Shown here: piece by piece, positions 1 through 8,148 of the stretch
How the letters are laid out: every line of letters starts with the position of its first letter
Position numbering within the stretch: position 1 is the first letter of the stretch
Assembly: GCA_021737975.1 (NCBI GenBank)
Contig: JAIPCZ010000029.1
Span: 1-32,551, forward strand
Direction: 5' to 3'
Source: Polaromonas sp.
GTDB lineage: Bacteria > Pseudomonadota > Gammaproteobacteria > Burkholderiales > Burkholderiaceae_C
DNA: 32,551 nucleotides
Notes under the pieces: generated by a model
Databases searched by the model: none
What the model was told of the DNA's origin: nothing
The model's input: only the letters and a program-made list of their open reading frames with translations
Made by a program: the position numbers and the translations under genes

Positions 1-503
1 AGGGCCTCGGCCAGTTGCGTCTCATGGCTGGGCAAGCCGCGCAGCGCTGCCGCCAATTCCGTGTTGCCCGGGGGCAGGTTGTCGGCCACGCGGGCCGGTG
101 AGGTCTGGTCGGCTTCGGGCATGTAGATGTCGAGCCCGATGGCCGCCGGCTGGTGCGCGGCGATGGCACTGATCAGCGCCGCCGTGCGGTTGCGCGGCCA
201 GGGCCACTGGCCGAGCTGGGTCAGGCTGGTTTCGTCAATGGCCACAACCGTGACCGGCGCGCTCTGGGGCTGGCGCGGGTGCAGCTTCTGGTAGCCGTCA
301 AATAGCACCTGCCGGCCCGCCCGAAACGGGCTGCCCAGAACCTCGCCCGCCTGTTGCAGCAGGCCGGGCTGTGACTTGGGCGCCCAGTTCACCTCGGACA
401 GCAGGTTGACCAGCAACAGCGCGCTCAAGATGAGCAGCGCCAGCGGGCGGCCCCGGCCCAGCAGGAACAGGCGCTGGATCTGGTCGAGCAGGGTCTTGAT
501 CAT
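1..503 (-). CDS. CHASE2-domain membrane sensor protein, 3' part outside the window
   Basis: About 167 N-terminal residues are visible and the frame stays open to the window edge. It starts MIKTLLDQIQ, has one hydrophobic segment at about residues 18-34, then an extracytoplasmic region whose stretch VTVVAIDETSL followed by QWPWPR and AAIGLDIYMPE is the hallmark of CHASE2 sensor domains. CHASE2 proteins usually end in an adenylate/guanylate cyclase, GGDEF, histidine kinase or Ser/Thr kinase domain; which one applies here cannot be seen. It lies 52 bp downstream of the STAS gene on the same strand, so it is probably the fourth gene of the operon that begins at 4109. No strong RBS precedes the ATG. 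The CHASE2 call is firm; the output domain is unknown. Confidence 0.8.
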   Translation of the reverse strand, partial: MIKTLLDQIQRLFLLGRGRPLALLILSALLLVNLLSEVNWAPKSQPGLLQQAGEVLGSPFRAGRQVLFDGYQKLHPRQPQSAPVTVVAIDETSLTQLGQWPWPRNRTAALISAIAAHQPAAIGLDIYMPEADQTSPARVADNLPPGNTELAAALRGLPSHETQLAEA

Positions 504-555
504 GAGGGGTCCGCCGCGGGGTGGATGTCTTGGTCAGGCCTTGCGCGTGCGCAAA

Positions 556-900
556 TCAGGCCAGGCTGGTGATGGCCGTGGCGACGTCCGGATGGACCGG
601 GAACACCAGATGGAAGCGGCTGATCTGGAACACTTCAGCGACCACCGGCGTGAGCGCGGCGATGGCAATTTTGCCCTGCTGCGTCTTGACCTGCTTGGCC
701 GCCAGCATGAGCACCCGCAGGCCGACGCTGCTGATGTACTCGACCCCCGCAAAATCGAGCAGCAGCGGCGCCGCGCCGGCCTTGACTGATGTCAGCAGCG
801 GCGCCAGCTGGTCCTGAAACAGCGCTGCCGTGCCCTGGTCGATACGACCGCTCACCATGGCCACCTTGACAGTGCCGTGCATTTGTTCAATTAGTTCCAT
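556..900 (-). CDS. STAS-domain protein (anti-sigma factor antagonist type)
   Basis: A stand-alone STAS domain of 114 residues, the usual size for SpoIIAA/RsbV-like proteins. The stretch LLLDFAGVEYISSVGLRVL matches the conserved loop of the family; the second serine of the ISSVG segment sits where partner-switching kinases phosphorylate. The start is ATG at 900, because GGAG lies 7 bases upstream; the adjacent in-frame TTG at 903 is less likely. It lies 27 bp after the HD-GYP gene and before the CHASE2 gene, so it is probably co-transcribed. Family knowledge suggests partner switching with an anti-sigma factor, kinase or PP2C phosphatase, but no such partner is visible in the window. Function beyond STAS is inferred. 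Confidence 0.88.
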   Translation of the reverse strand: MELIEQMHGTVKVAMVSGRIDQGTAALFQDQLAPLLTSVKAGAAPLLLDFAGVEYISSVGLRVLMLAAKQVKTQQGKIAIAALTPVVAEVFQISRFHLVFPVHPDVATAITSLA

Positions 901-927
901 CAAAAAACTCCAAATGTCGGCTGCAGC

Positions 928-3882
928 TCAGGCTGCCACCGGGGTCAAAAACTGGTTGACGTCCACCGCGTCGATCTGCTCTGGTGGCATGAAGCGCCGG
1001 GCGTAGTCCAGGTAGGCACCCGAGCGCAAAAACAACTCGAACAGGTCGGGGTCCAGGTGCTGGTCTTTCTTCATGAATGCCATGATCTTAATGGCCTCGG
1101 ACAGGGTTTTGCCTTTTTTGTAGGGCCGGTCCATGGCGGTGAGGGCTTCGAAGATGTCGGCGATCGCCATCATGCGCGAGACGGGTGACATGTCGTCCTT
1201 TTTGAGGCTGCGCGGATAACCCGTGCCGTCCATTTTTTCGTGATGCCCGCCGGCAATTTCGGGCACCTGGCGCAGGTGCCTGGGGAACGGCAGCGCCGAC
1301 AGCATGACGAGTGTCTGCACGATGTGCTCGTTGATCTTGTAACGCTCTTCTTCCGACAGCGTGCCGCGCGCCACCGACAGGTTGTAGAGCTCGCCTTTGT
1401 TGTACAGCAGTTCGGGCACCTTCATGGAGAACCCCCAGGCATTCTTTTCCGGCATGCGGTCCTGCGACCGGCGCTCGAAGGCATGCTCGGGCTTGTCGGC
1501 CAGCAGCTGCTCCAGGACCGGCAGGGCGACCTCGCCGTCACGGGCCTTGCGCTCTTTTTCGTCGTTTGAAATGCCGATTCGGTCGTCGAGCGTGCGTAGC
1601 CAGGTGCGCTTGGCAATGGACTGCAGTCGCGCCAGCTTGTCGGGCGCCATGAACTCACCGCCCTCGTTGCAACTGGCAACAAAAGCGTAGTCGGCGTCGA
1701 GCTGCGCCAGTTCTTCGGCCAGTTGCGCGCGCCGGGTCGTTGCATCGGTGCCCGCGGCGATGTCTTTCAGGCAGGCGATCTCGGCATCACGCTTGAGCAC
1801 CTCGAAGCGCGTGCGCACCTCGTGAATGCGGTCGTAAATGGTTTCCAGCTTGGTCGCCTTGTCGACCACGTACTCGGGCGTGGTGACCTTGCCACAGTCG
1901 TGCAACCAGGCCCCGATGTGCACGGCTTCCCATTCCTCGTCGTTGAGCTGGAAGTCCTTGAACGGCCCGGTGGTTTCGGCGCAGGCGGCGCGCGCCAGCA
2001 TTTTGGTGAGCTCGGGCACACGCGCGCAATGGCCGCCGGTGTAGGGGCTCTTGGCGTCGATGGCGCCGGCAATGAGCTGGATGAAGGCTTCGAAGAGTTC
2101 CTTTTGCGACTTGATCAGTTCACGCGTTTCCAGTGAACTCGCCGCCGTGACCGCCAGCGTGCTGATGAAGGATAGTTGTGCCTCATCAATCGGATGTACC
2201 CGCATCAGCAGGATGACCCCCACCAGATGCTGCTGGTGGTTGCGCAAAGGCACGGCCACGGCCTGTTGTGGGTTGCCAAATTCGGACAGGTCATCCAGCC
2301 CGGTGGCGTCGATGTCCTGTGCCGAGAGGGTGCCGGTGACGGTGTGGCCGTCGCGCAAGGCCTGCCCGAGCAACGGCCCGGCGTCGAGCAGCGACACCGG
2401 CAGCAGTGGCATCATCACGTCCTGCCCCTCGGCACACAGCACCGCCATCGGGATCAGGCCGTCGTTGTCGGCCAGGTAGAGCACGCCAAACTCGGCCTCG
2501 GCGGCAGACAGGGTTTCGCGCAGCAACATCGGCAACAGGCGGTCGAAGTCCTGTTCTTCGGATACGGCGGTGCTGATGTCCAGAAAGCGGCGAATGGTGC
2601 GCTTCATGCCGTCCATGGTGTGGCCGAGTTCATCGACTTCGCTGACCAGCGAATACACCTTGGAGTCATCTGAAAAATCAAACCGTTGAATCGCTTCGGC
2701 CTGGCGGTTCAGGCGTTGCAGCGGTCCGGAAATGCGCCGCGCCAGCCACCAGATCAGTGGAACGCTCAGCAGGATGATGACCGTCGTGATGGTCAGTGAA
2801 GTGCTGCGCAGCTTCAAGGCGGTGGCCAGCAGCTCGCGCTCGGGAACGGCCACCACCAGAAAAAGCGGCGCGATGCCCTGGAGCTGCAACTCCGAAACGT
2901 TGAGTTGCCAGTCCTCATCGGCCACTGCCATCCTGGTGCTGGCTTCACCGTCACCGATACTTTCACGCAGCAGCGGCGCGGCGGCAGCCAGGGCCGGGCG
3001 GCCGAAGTCTTGCAGCAGCGCCAGGCTGGGTTTGGCTTCCTGCCCCGGCGCACCTGGCAGCAAAGTGACCAGCCTGGCCACGTCTTCGTGCGCCAGCACA
3101 AAACCCTGCGCATTGACCAGGGCGATTTCGGTGCCCGGCGTCAATTTTTTCTGCTTCAGGTTGTCGGCCAGGGTTTCCAGCAAAATGTCGGCGCCAATCA
3201 CACTGTCGCCTTGCACGCCCCTTCCGGCGAGCGTCATGCCGACCTTGCGGTTTGAAAAAAACAAATAGGGCGGGGTCTTGATGGACGACGCTGAACTGAT
3301 GGCATCGTCATACCAGCCCCGCTTGCGGGGGTCGTAGCTGGCCGCATAGTCAGGGCGGTCATCGGTGCGCAGGGGCTGCAACGCCTGGTTCATGAAAATA
3401 TAACGTCCCACCGGCTGGCCCGCGCCCCGTTCAATGGCCTGCAGGATGTAGCGGGTGCCTTCGGGGGCTTTGAACGCAAGGCGCTCGGCCTCGTCGTGCA
3501 GCTGGCGCAGAAAAAAGAAGTCGCCGTTGGCGTAACCGGTGTAAATCGACGACAGTGCCGAAACCCCACGCAAGGCTTCCTTCAGGAACGGCAGCCGCTC
3601 GCTGCGGGTGGCAAAGCTATCAGCTTCGCTGAGCGCATCGTGCCGGACCAGGTTCATGGCCAGTTCGGCGGGCTCGATCAGGGCCGCGAGCTCGTTGCGG
3701 GTCTCGCGACCGATGCGGTCAATGAGGTCGGTGGCCGTGGTTTCGAGCATGTCGCGCGACAGCTTGAAGCCGATCCCGGCAATGATGCCGCCGACCAGCA
3801 GGATCAGCACCAGAAACAGGGTGGTGATGTGGATGTGCAGCGGGAACCGGCGCGTTGGTTGGGCTGCTGTCGGGTGGGTCAT
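928..3882 (-). CDS. Membrane Cache-HAMP-GAF-HD-GYP protein, predicted c-di-GMP phosphodiesterase
   Basis: A 984-residue sensor-effector. A membrane helix at about 18-40 is followed by a periplasmic dCache-like domain (about 41-355, with the typical YDPRKRGWY at 183-191), a second helix (about 362-381), HAMP (about 382-435), a GAF-like region (about 440-590) and an HD-GYP domain (about 600-970). The metal-binding HDCGK is at 661-665 and the signature HHEKMDGTGYP at 880-890, so catalysis looks intact. Between these motifs lies an insertion of about 150 residues, rich in charged residues, which ordinary HD-GYP domains lack. HD-GYP enzymes hydrolyse c-di-GMP to pGpG/GMP, so this protein should lower c-di-GMP in response to a periplasmic ligand. 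It is translationally coupled (ATGA overlap) to the small upstream gene and followed by the STAS gene. Confidence 0.93.
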   Translation of the reverse strand: MTHPTAAQPTRRFPLHIHITTLFLVLILLVGGIIAGIGFKLSRDMLETTATDLIDRIGRETRNELAALIEPAELAMNLVRHDALSEADSFATRSERLPFLKEALRGVSALSSIYTGYANGDFFFLRQLHDEAERLAFKAPEGTRYILQAIERGAGQPVGRYIFMNQALQPLRTDDRPDYAASYDPRKRGWYDDAISSASSIKTPPYLFFSNRKVGMTLAGRGVQGDSVIGADILLETLADNLKQKKLTPGTEIALVNAQGFVLAHEDVARLVTLLPGAPGQEAKPSLALLQDFGRPALAAAAPLLRESIGDGEASTRMAVADEDWQLNVSELQLQGIAPLFLVVAVPERELLATALKLRSTSLTITTVIILLSVPLIWWLARRISGPLQRLNRQAEAIQRFDFSDDSKVYSLVSEVDELGHTMDGMKRTIRRFLDISTAVSEEQDFDRLLPMLLRETLSAAEAEFGVLYLADNDGLIPMAVLCAEGQDVMMPLLPVSLLDAGPLLGQALRDGHTVTGTLSAQDIDATGLDDLSEFGNPQQAVAVPLRNHQQHLVGVILLMRVHPIDEAQLSFISTLAVTAASSLETRELIKSQKELFEAFIQLIAGAIDAKSPYTGGHCARVPELTKMLARAACAETTGPFKDFQLNDEEWEAVHIGAWLHDCGKVTTPEYVVDKATKLETIYDRIHEVRTRFEVLKRDAEIACLKDIAAGTDATTRRAQLAEELAQLDADYAFVASCNEGGEFMAPDKLARLQSIAKRTWLRTLDDRIGISNDEKERKARDGEVALPVLEQLLADKPEHAFERRSQDRMPEKNAWGFSMKVPELLYNKGELYNLSVARGTLSEEERYKINEHIVQTLVMLSALPFPRHLRQVPEIAGGHHEKMDGTGYPRSLKKDDMSPVSRMMAIADIFEALTAMDRPYKKGKTLSEAIKIMAFMKKDQHLDPDLFELFLRSGAYLDYARRFMPPEQIDAVDVNQFLTPVAA

Positions 3883-4109
3883 GTCTGGCTCTCCATGCGC
3901 TTGAGCGCCATGCGAATACGCTTGATGGTGTCTTCCAGGGGCGCCCGGCTTGACACCTCCAGGCCCAGGGCGCGGGCAATGTCGTTGACCACCGCCGTAT
4001 TCAGGGGCAGCCCGCCTGCGTTGATGGCGGCCATCAGGTCATGGGCGCGCTGCTCCGTCGTTGGCGGCTGGCGCGGGAGCAGGCGTTTTTTGAACCAGTT
4101 CAAGGGCAT
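3879..4109 (-). CDS. Small protein of unknown function, translationally coupled to the HD-GYP gene
   Basis: A 76-residue basic protein starting MPLNWFKKRL, with no signal peptide or membrane helix and no family I recognise. The middle and C-terminus look helical and amphipathic (from INAGGLPLNT to IRMALKRMES). It is the first gene of the minus-strand signalling operon. Its TGA overlaps the ATG of the HD-GYP gene in an ATGA arrangement, which strongly suggests it is really translated and made in step with that enzyme. The RBS is weak (AAGAGA directly before the ATG). A regulatory partner of the operon products is possible but is only an inference from position. Confidence 0.7.
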   Translation of the reverse strand: MPLNWFKKRLLPRQPPTTEQRAHDLMAAINAGGLPLNTAVVNDIARALGLEVSSRAPLEDTIKRIRMALKRMESQT

Positions 4110-4226
4110 TCTCTTGTCCGAAGGGGTTGCAGCAGTATTTAATGTAGTGCAAACCCGGGCTGCCAGAAACCCTTTGGCGCGTCAAATTTTCATCCGCCTC
4201 CCGGCGCGTCCACAACGGAGTTCAAT

Positions 4227-4736
4227 GTGCATGATGTCACCCGCCTGCAAGGCCTGCCACCACTGGTGACGGGCCATACCCGGATGCTGGTGCTGGGCAG
4301 CTTTCCCGGCGTCGCCTCGCTGACGTGCCAGCAGTATTACGCCCATCCGCAAAATGCCTTCTGGCGCCTGCTGCAAGCCCTTTGGCCGGAGACCCCGATG
4401 CCCGGCGCCGATCAGTACCCACAACGCGTGGACTGGTTGCTGGAAAGGGGTCTGGGCCTGTGGGATGTGTATGCGTCCTGTGAGCGCGAGGGCAGTCTGG
4501 ACAGTGCCATCCGCCTGCCGCAGGTCAATGACCTGGCGGGGTTGTTGAACCGTTGCCCCGGGCTGCGCCTGATTGCGCACAATGGTGGTGAAAGCTTCCG
4601 GCATGCGCGCGTGACCCGTGCGCTGGGTTTGCCGGTCCACCGCTTGCCGTCGACCAGCCCGGCCAACGCCAGTTGGTCTTTTGAGCGCAAGCTCGCGGCC
4701 TGGCGCGAGGTGGTGGTGATGGCTGGCCTGGCTTGA
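4227..4736 (+). CDS. DNA-deoxyinosine glycosylase (hypoxanthine-DNA glycosylase, UDG superfamily)
   Basis: A 169-residue protein with the features of the hypoxanthine-DNA glycosylase branch of the uracil-DNA glycosylase fold: LVLGSFPGVASLTCQQYY followed by HPQNAFW near the N-terminus (active-site loop), GLWDVYASCEREGSLD in the middle and LPSTSPANAS near the C-terminus (DNA-intercalation loop). The family removes hypoxanthine arising from adenine deamination, starting base-excision repair. The start is GTG at 4227, because GGAG lies 6 bases upstream; the nearby ATG triplets are out of frame. It is transcribed away from the HD-GYP operon, with 117 bp between the two starts. It is cytoplasmic and appears to be a single-gene unit. 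Confident at family level. Confidence 0.88.
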   Translation: MHDVTRLQGLPPLVTGHTRMLVLGSFPGVASLTCQQYYAHPQNAFWRLLQALWPETPMPGADQYPQRVDWLLERGLGLWDVYASCEREGSLDSAIRLPQVNDLAGLLNRCPGLRLIAHNGGESFRHARVTRALGLPVHRLPSTSPANASWSFERKLAAWREVVVMAGLA

Positions 4737-4760
4737 CGGGTGCCGGTCCGCCCGGCGGCA

Positions 4761-5006
4761 CTATTTGTCCACGGGTGCAGGCCGGGCCTGTTGCATCGCG
4801 GCTTCCAGCGACTGTCTGACCTGCTGCTGAATTTGCTGGCTTTGTTGTTGGGCATTGCCAGCCGGTGCGCTTGCCGGCACCGCCGCCTGACCGGCCTCCA
4901 TTGGGGTGACGCTGATCGGGGCAACGCCTGAGAGTTGTTTTTTGACCAGGGTGCCCACCACGACGAGCACGATGAGAAGGCTCAGGACACCGAAAATTAC
5001 TCTCAT
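4761..5006 (-). CDS. Small single-pass membrane protein, function unknown
   Basis: An 81-residue protein with one N-terminal hydrophobic helix (about residues 4-22, GVLSLLIVLVVVGTLV), a short polar linker, and a Gln/Ala-rich tail likely to form a helix (QQQSQQIQQQVRQSLEAA) that ends in a proline-rich stretch. I do not recognise a named family. It is convergent with the glycosylase gene (24-bp gap) and divergent from the DUF4389 gene. GAGAAAG lies 5 bases before the ATG as a possible RBS. The helix plus a Gln-rich tail would suit a small inner-membrane protein facing the periplasm or cytoplasm; orientation cannot be decided. Confidence 0.65.
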   Translation of the reverse strand: MRVIFGVLSLLIVLVVVGTLVKKQLSGVAPISVTPMEAGQAAVPASAPAGNAQQQSQQIQQQVRQSLEAAMQQARPAPVDK

Positions 5007-5192
5007 GGAAGCTTTCTCACAAGTTGAGGAGACAGGCCCAAATAGACAAGGCAGGTCGCGGCAACGAAGCCACGGGACGGCGATGAAGCGGATTGCGTTG
5101 CGCCCGTCGCCGCTGAATGGTACGCTGTGCCCATGTCCGTGACGGCGGCGTCATGGCCTGCCATCTCGCTCCTTTTTTTGAAAGCATACATC

Positions 5193-5471
5193 ATGAATGA
5201 AGATCCTGTGACGGGTTTGGCCAAACGCAATATCTGGCTGCGCGGCCTGCTGATGATCCTGATGGCGCTGGCTTATCAGCTGGCCGGCACCGTGCTGTTT
5301 TTCACGGCCGTGATCCAGTTTGTGTTCGCTCTGGTCAGCGACGCGCCCAACCTTCGACTGGCAGCGTTCGGCCGGAGCCTGGGCCGCTTCCAGAGCCAGA
5401 TCGCCGATTTCGTGAGTTTTTTCAGCGAAGACCTGCCTTTTCCCTTCGCCGACTGGCCGCCGGGTGCGTGA
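5193..5471 (+). CDS. DUF4389 family membrane protein
   Basis: A 92-residue protein with two predicted membrane helices (about residues 15-50, from LRGLLMILMALAY to FFTAVIQFVFALV), then ALVSDAPNLRLAAFGRSLG and an aromatic ending EDLPFPFADWP. This pattern matches the DUF4389 family of short inner-membrane proteins; their function is not established. The ATG at 5193 was chosen over the in-frame ATG at 5127 because homologues start just before the first helix; the longer version would add 22 residues with no sign of a signal. The upstream region holds GAAAG about 8 bases before the ATG as a weak RBS. It appears to be a stand-alone gene. Confidence 0.8.
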   Translation: MNEDPVTGLAKRNIWLRGLLMILMALAYQLAGTVLFFTAVIQFVFALVSDAPNLRLAAFGRSLGRFQSQIADFVSFFSEDLPFPFADWPPGA

Positions 5472-5510
5472 GCGCCAGGGCGGGTCGAGGTCTGCCCGGC
5501 AAGGTGCGCC

Positions 5511-6866
5511 TCAGGCGCGCAGCACACATTTTTCGTACAAACCCAGCATGCGACCGGCCGGGTCGTACTTTGCTTTCAGGGCCTGGTATTGCGCCATGGC
5601 GTAGGCCTGGCCAAATTCTTCCGGCGTGAAGTAACTTTCGGAATACAGCGACTTGATGCCGCCCAGGCGCATCACCTCGTGCTCGACCAAGCGGTTGAAA
5701 TGGCCGGCCGCATGGGGCTGGCGGCTCTCCACCACGTCCCAGAAGCCGAAGTTCACATAACGGGTGTCGGGGGTGAGCGGAAACAGGGTGAACGGCGCCT
5801 GCGGCAAGGGCGCGCGCACCGGGCAGACCCAGATCGGCAGGATGCCGATCTCGCGCAGCAAAAAGGCCAGGAATTGCGGTGCCTGCGCCACCGGAATGTC
5901 CACGTCCTGGATGACGGACTCGGTGTGCAGGCCGCGCAGGCGGGCCAGGCGGCGCGTGATGCCCCAGCGGGCATTCCAGCGCATGATGCGGGTGTAGGTG
6001 CGCGAATTGAGCCGCGACGGCCCGAGCAGGCGGCGCACCAGCGGATTCTGCGCGTAAACGTTTTTGGAGCACCAGAACCAGTCGGTGTCCCAGCGCCACA
6101 GGTAGTCCTGCACGCGCAGGTAATCCACCGGCTTGTCTGGCAGAGATCGGTAGTAGATGTGCCGGTCGCTGTAGTCGCTGAGCCAGGGGGCTTCGTCGAC
6201 AAAACAGGCGGTGTTGAGCACCTGCTGCCGCGGCCCGAAGACCACGCCATCGACAAAGTCGGCCTCGTGTTGGCAGGCTGCCTCGAGCGCGCTGAAAAAT
6301 GCGGCAGGGTCGGCATGCGGCAGGTGCGCCACCTTCACGCAGGGCTTGGCCGGCAGCGTGCGCAAGCGCAGGCGCAGCGCATAACCCAGCGTGCCGTAGG
6401 AGTTGGGAAAGCCGAAAAACAGGTCGCGCTGCGCGTTGTCGGGCCGGCAATTCACAATCTGTCCATCGGGCAGCAGCACGTCGAATTCGAGCAGCGTGTC
6501 GTGCACCAGGCCCCAGCGGTGCGAGGTGGCCTCGATGCCGACACCCGCCGCCGCGCCGCCCACGGTGATGGTCTTGAGCTGCGGCACCACGGCCGGCATG
6601 ACGCCGTGCGGCAAGGTCTGCGCCACCAGGGTCTCGTAGCTCGTCAGGCCCTCCACGTCGACCCAACCCTCGGCGGTGTCGATGGCCAGCACATGACAAA
6701 AGTCGCTCAGGTCGAGCCGCTGCTTGGCACCCTCGTGGCGGTCGCGAAACAGGTTGGAGCTCTGCTTGCCCAGGCCGAGCGGCGCCGCGCCGCCTTTGGC
6801 TCTGGCACGCAGCTGTGCCGCCAGTGCGGCCCGGCGCGCGGCGTGGCCCGTGGCTTCAGTGTCCAT
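5511..6866 (-). CDS. DHCR24-like FAD-binding oxidoreductase, candidate methylene-fatty-acid reductase
   Basis: A 451-residue protein of the vanillyl-alcohol-oxidase/PCMH-type FAD family. The FAD-binding segment TVGGAAAGVGIEATSHRWG (101-119), then FDVLLPDG and FGFPNSYGTLGYALRLRLR (151-169), is closest in pattern to sterol delta-24 reductase (DHCR24) and to bacterial UfaA1/BfaA/TmsA proteins. Those bacterial enzymes reduce the methylene group that a SAM methyltransferase adds to the double bond of a phospholipid acyl chain, giving 10-methyl fatty acids. The gene overlaps the preceding methyltransferase by 11 bp, the same order as in known bfaB-bfaA and tms loci. No membrane helix is evident. 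The family call is strong; the exact substrate is inferred from the pairing. Confidence 0.82.
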   Translation of the reverse strand: MDTEATGHAARRAALAAQLRARAKGGAAPLGLGKQSSNLFRDRHEGAKQRLDLSDFCHVLAIDTAEGWVDVEGLTSYETLVAQTLPHGVMPAVVPQLKTITVGGAAAGVGIEATSHRWGLVHDTLLEFDVLLPDGQIVNCRPDNAQRDLFFGFPNSYGTLGYALRLRLRTLPAKPCVKVAHLPHADPAAFFSALEAACQHEADFVDGVVFGPRQQVLNTACFVDEAPWLSDYSDRHIYYRSLPDKPVDYLRVQDYLWRWDTDWFWCSKNVYAQNPLVRRLLGPSRLNSRTYTRIMRWNARWGITRRLARLRGLHTESVIQDVDIPVAQAPQFLAFLLREIGILPIWVCPVRAPLPQAPFTLFPLTPDTRYVNFGFWDVVESRQPHAAGHFNRLVEHEVMRLGGIKSLYSESYFTPEEFGQAYAMAQYQALKAKYDPAGRMLGLYEKCVLRA

Positions 6867-8067
6867 AGAGGTGCGCCCGGCTCATCGGGTAGTTTTCGCG
6901 GCTGACGTTGCCCTTGCTGAAGACGATCTGGAACAGATGGGTGTAGCCCGCCGGCGAGCGGAACATCTCGGCGCAGCCCAGCAGGTAACTGCGCCAGACG
7001 CGGTAGAAACGCTCGTCAAAATGCTGCGGATCGAGCAGCTGGATGTTTGGCCATTGCTGCTCGAAGCGCCCGGCCCACACGTCCAGCGTCAGGGCGTAGT
7101 GGCGGCGCAGGTTTTCGATGTCCACCACCTCCAGCCCGCAGCGCTCCATCTCGACGATGACCTCGGACAGGGCCGGAATCCAGCCGCCGGGAAAGACGTG
7201 TTTGCGGATGAAAAGATCGGTCTCGCGCGGGCCGACATGGCCGATGAAATGCAGCATGCCAAGGCCGCCGGGCTTGAGAAAATCGGCATGGGCGCGCACC
7301 ACCTCGGCCAGCTGGTCGCGCCCCGCGTGCTCGAGCACACCGATCGACACCAGCTTGTCGTACTGGGCGTCGACCTCGCGAAAGTCGGCCTCGCGCACCG
7401 TGAACTGCTCGGCCAGGCCGCGGCGGGCAACCTCGCCGCGCAGCCAGTCGACCTGTTCGGTGGTGGTGTTGAGGCCGGTGCCTATCGCGCCGACCGTCTC
7501 CCAGGCGCGAAACATGAAGCCGCCGAAGCCACAACCAAGGTCGATGTAGCTCTCGCCGCGCGCCAATCTGATCTTGCGGCAGACATGATCGATCTTGGCC
7601 TGTTGCGCCTGCTCCAGGGTGCGGGTGCCCTCGGGCCAGTAACCGCAGGTGTACATCATCAGCGGGTCGTCGAGCCAGAGCCGATAGAAACCGGCCCCCA
7701 GGCCATAGTGCGCGCGGGCATTGGCCTTGGCCTGGGCCAGGCTGTGATTGGAATAGCGCAGCTCATGAAGGCTGTTCTCGGCCGTAATCAGGGTCTTGGG
7801 ACCATCGAGGCCGCTGAGCATGCCGGCCGCCAGCGCGGCCCCGAGGTCGCCCTCGACATCAAGGCTCTGGTCGAAATACGATTCCAGCAAGCCCAGATGC
7901 CCGCGCGAGAAGGCCTGCAGCAGCGCGGCGTCGGTGCGGAAAATCATCGTGAATGCCGGCTCGCCCGGCCCGGCATGGTGGCGGCTGCCGTCGGGCAGCG
8001 TGATCGCAAACGAGGTGCCGCAACGTGTTTGCAGGCCGTCAATGAGGTTTTGGACAGGAAAAATCAT
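6856..8067 (-). CDS. Cyclopropane-fatty-acid-synthase family SAM-dependent methyltransferase
   Basis: A 403-residue CFA-synthase-type enzyme. Visible family features are HYGLGAGFYRLWLDDPLMMY with Cys141 in YTCGYW, the SAM-binding IDLGCGFGG (175-183), SIGVLEHAG with Glu246, MLHFIGH with His273 and Ile275 (bicarbonate-site positions in Cfa), and NLRRHYALTLDVWAGRFE near the end. Such enzymes transfer a methyl from SAM to the double bond of membrane phospholipid acyl chains. The start is ATG at 8067 because AAGGAGGGCAC precedes it (spacing 5); a longer frame to 8112 lacks such support. The overlapping FAD oxidoreductase suggests that the product is a methyl- or methylene-branched chain rather than a cyclopropane. 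DUF3025 lies 81 bp upstream. Confidence 0.9.
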   Translation of the reverse strand: MIFPVQNLIDGLQTRCGTSFAITLPDGSRHHAGPGEPAFTMIFRTDAALLQAFSRGHLGLLESYFDQSLDVEGDLGAALAAGMLSGLDGPKTLITAENSLHELRYSNHSLAQAKANARAHYGLGAGFYRLWLDDPLMMYTCGYWPEGTRTLEQAQQAKIDHVCRKIRLARGESYIDLGCGFGGFMFRAWETVGAIGTGLNTTTEQVDWLRGEVARRGLAEQFTVREADFREVDAQYDKLVSIGVLEHAGRDQLAEVVRAHADFLKPGGLGMLHFIGHVGPRETDLFIRKHVFPGGWIPALSEVIVEMERCGLEVVDIENLRRHYALTLDVWAGRFEQQWPNIQLLDPQHFDERFYRVWRSYLLGCAEMFRSPAGYTHLFQIVFSKGNVSRENYPMSRAHLYGH

Positions 8068-8148
8068 GTGCCCTCCTTTTGCCAAATTGCACCAGCATTG
8101 CGGCTGCGTCAATTGCGCAATCGCAAGGGGTTTGCTTGGCGCCGTGCT

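Noticed and set aside
4740..4761. GC-rich inverted repeat between the convergent glycosylase and small membrane protein genes
   Set aside because: It has only about 5 strong pairs at the ends and no T-run on either side, so a terminator call is not justified.
5507..5519. Short palindrome GCGCCTCAGGCGC near the FAD oxidoreductase stop
   Set aside because: A one-base loop and no T-run; probably chance in GC-rich DNA.
5422..6699. 425-codon minus-strand frame inside the FAD oxidoreductase
   Set aside because: It is the other frame of a gene with a recognisable FAD-binding domain; its translation is low-complexity Arg/Ala/Gly-rich.
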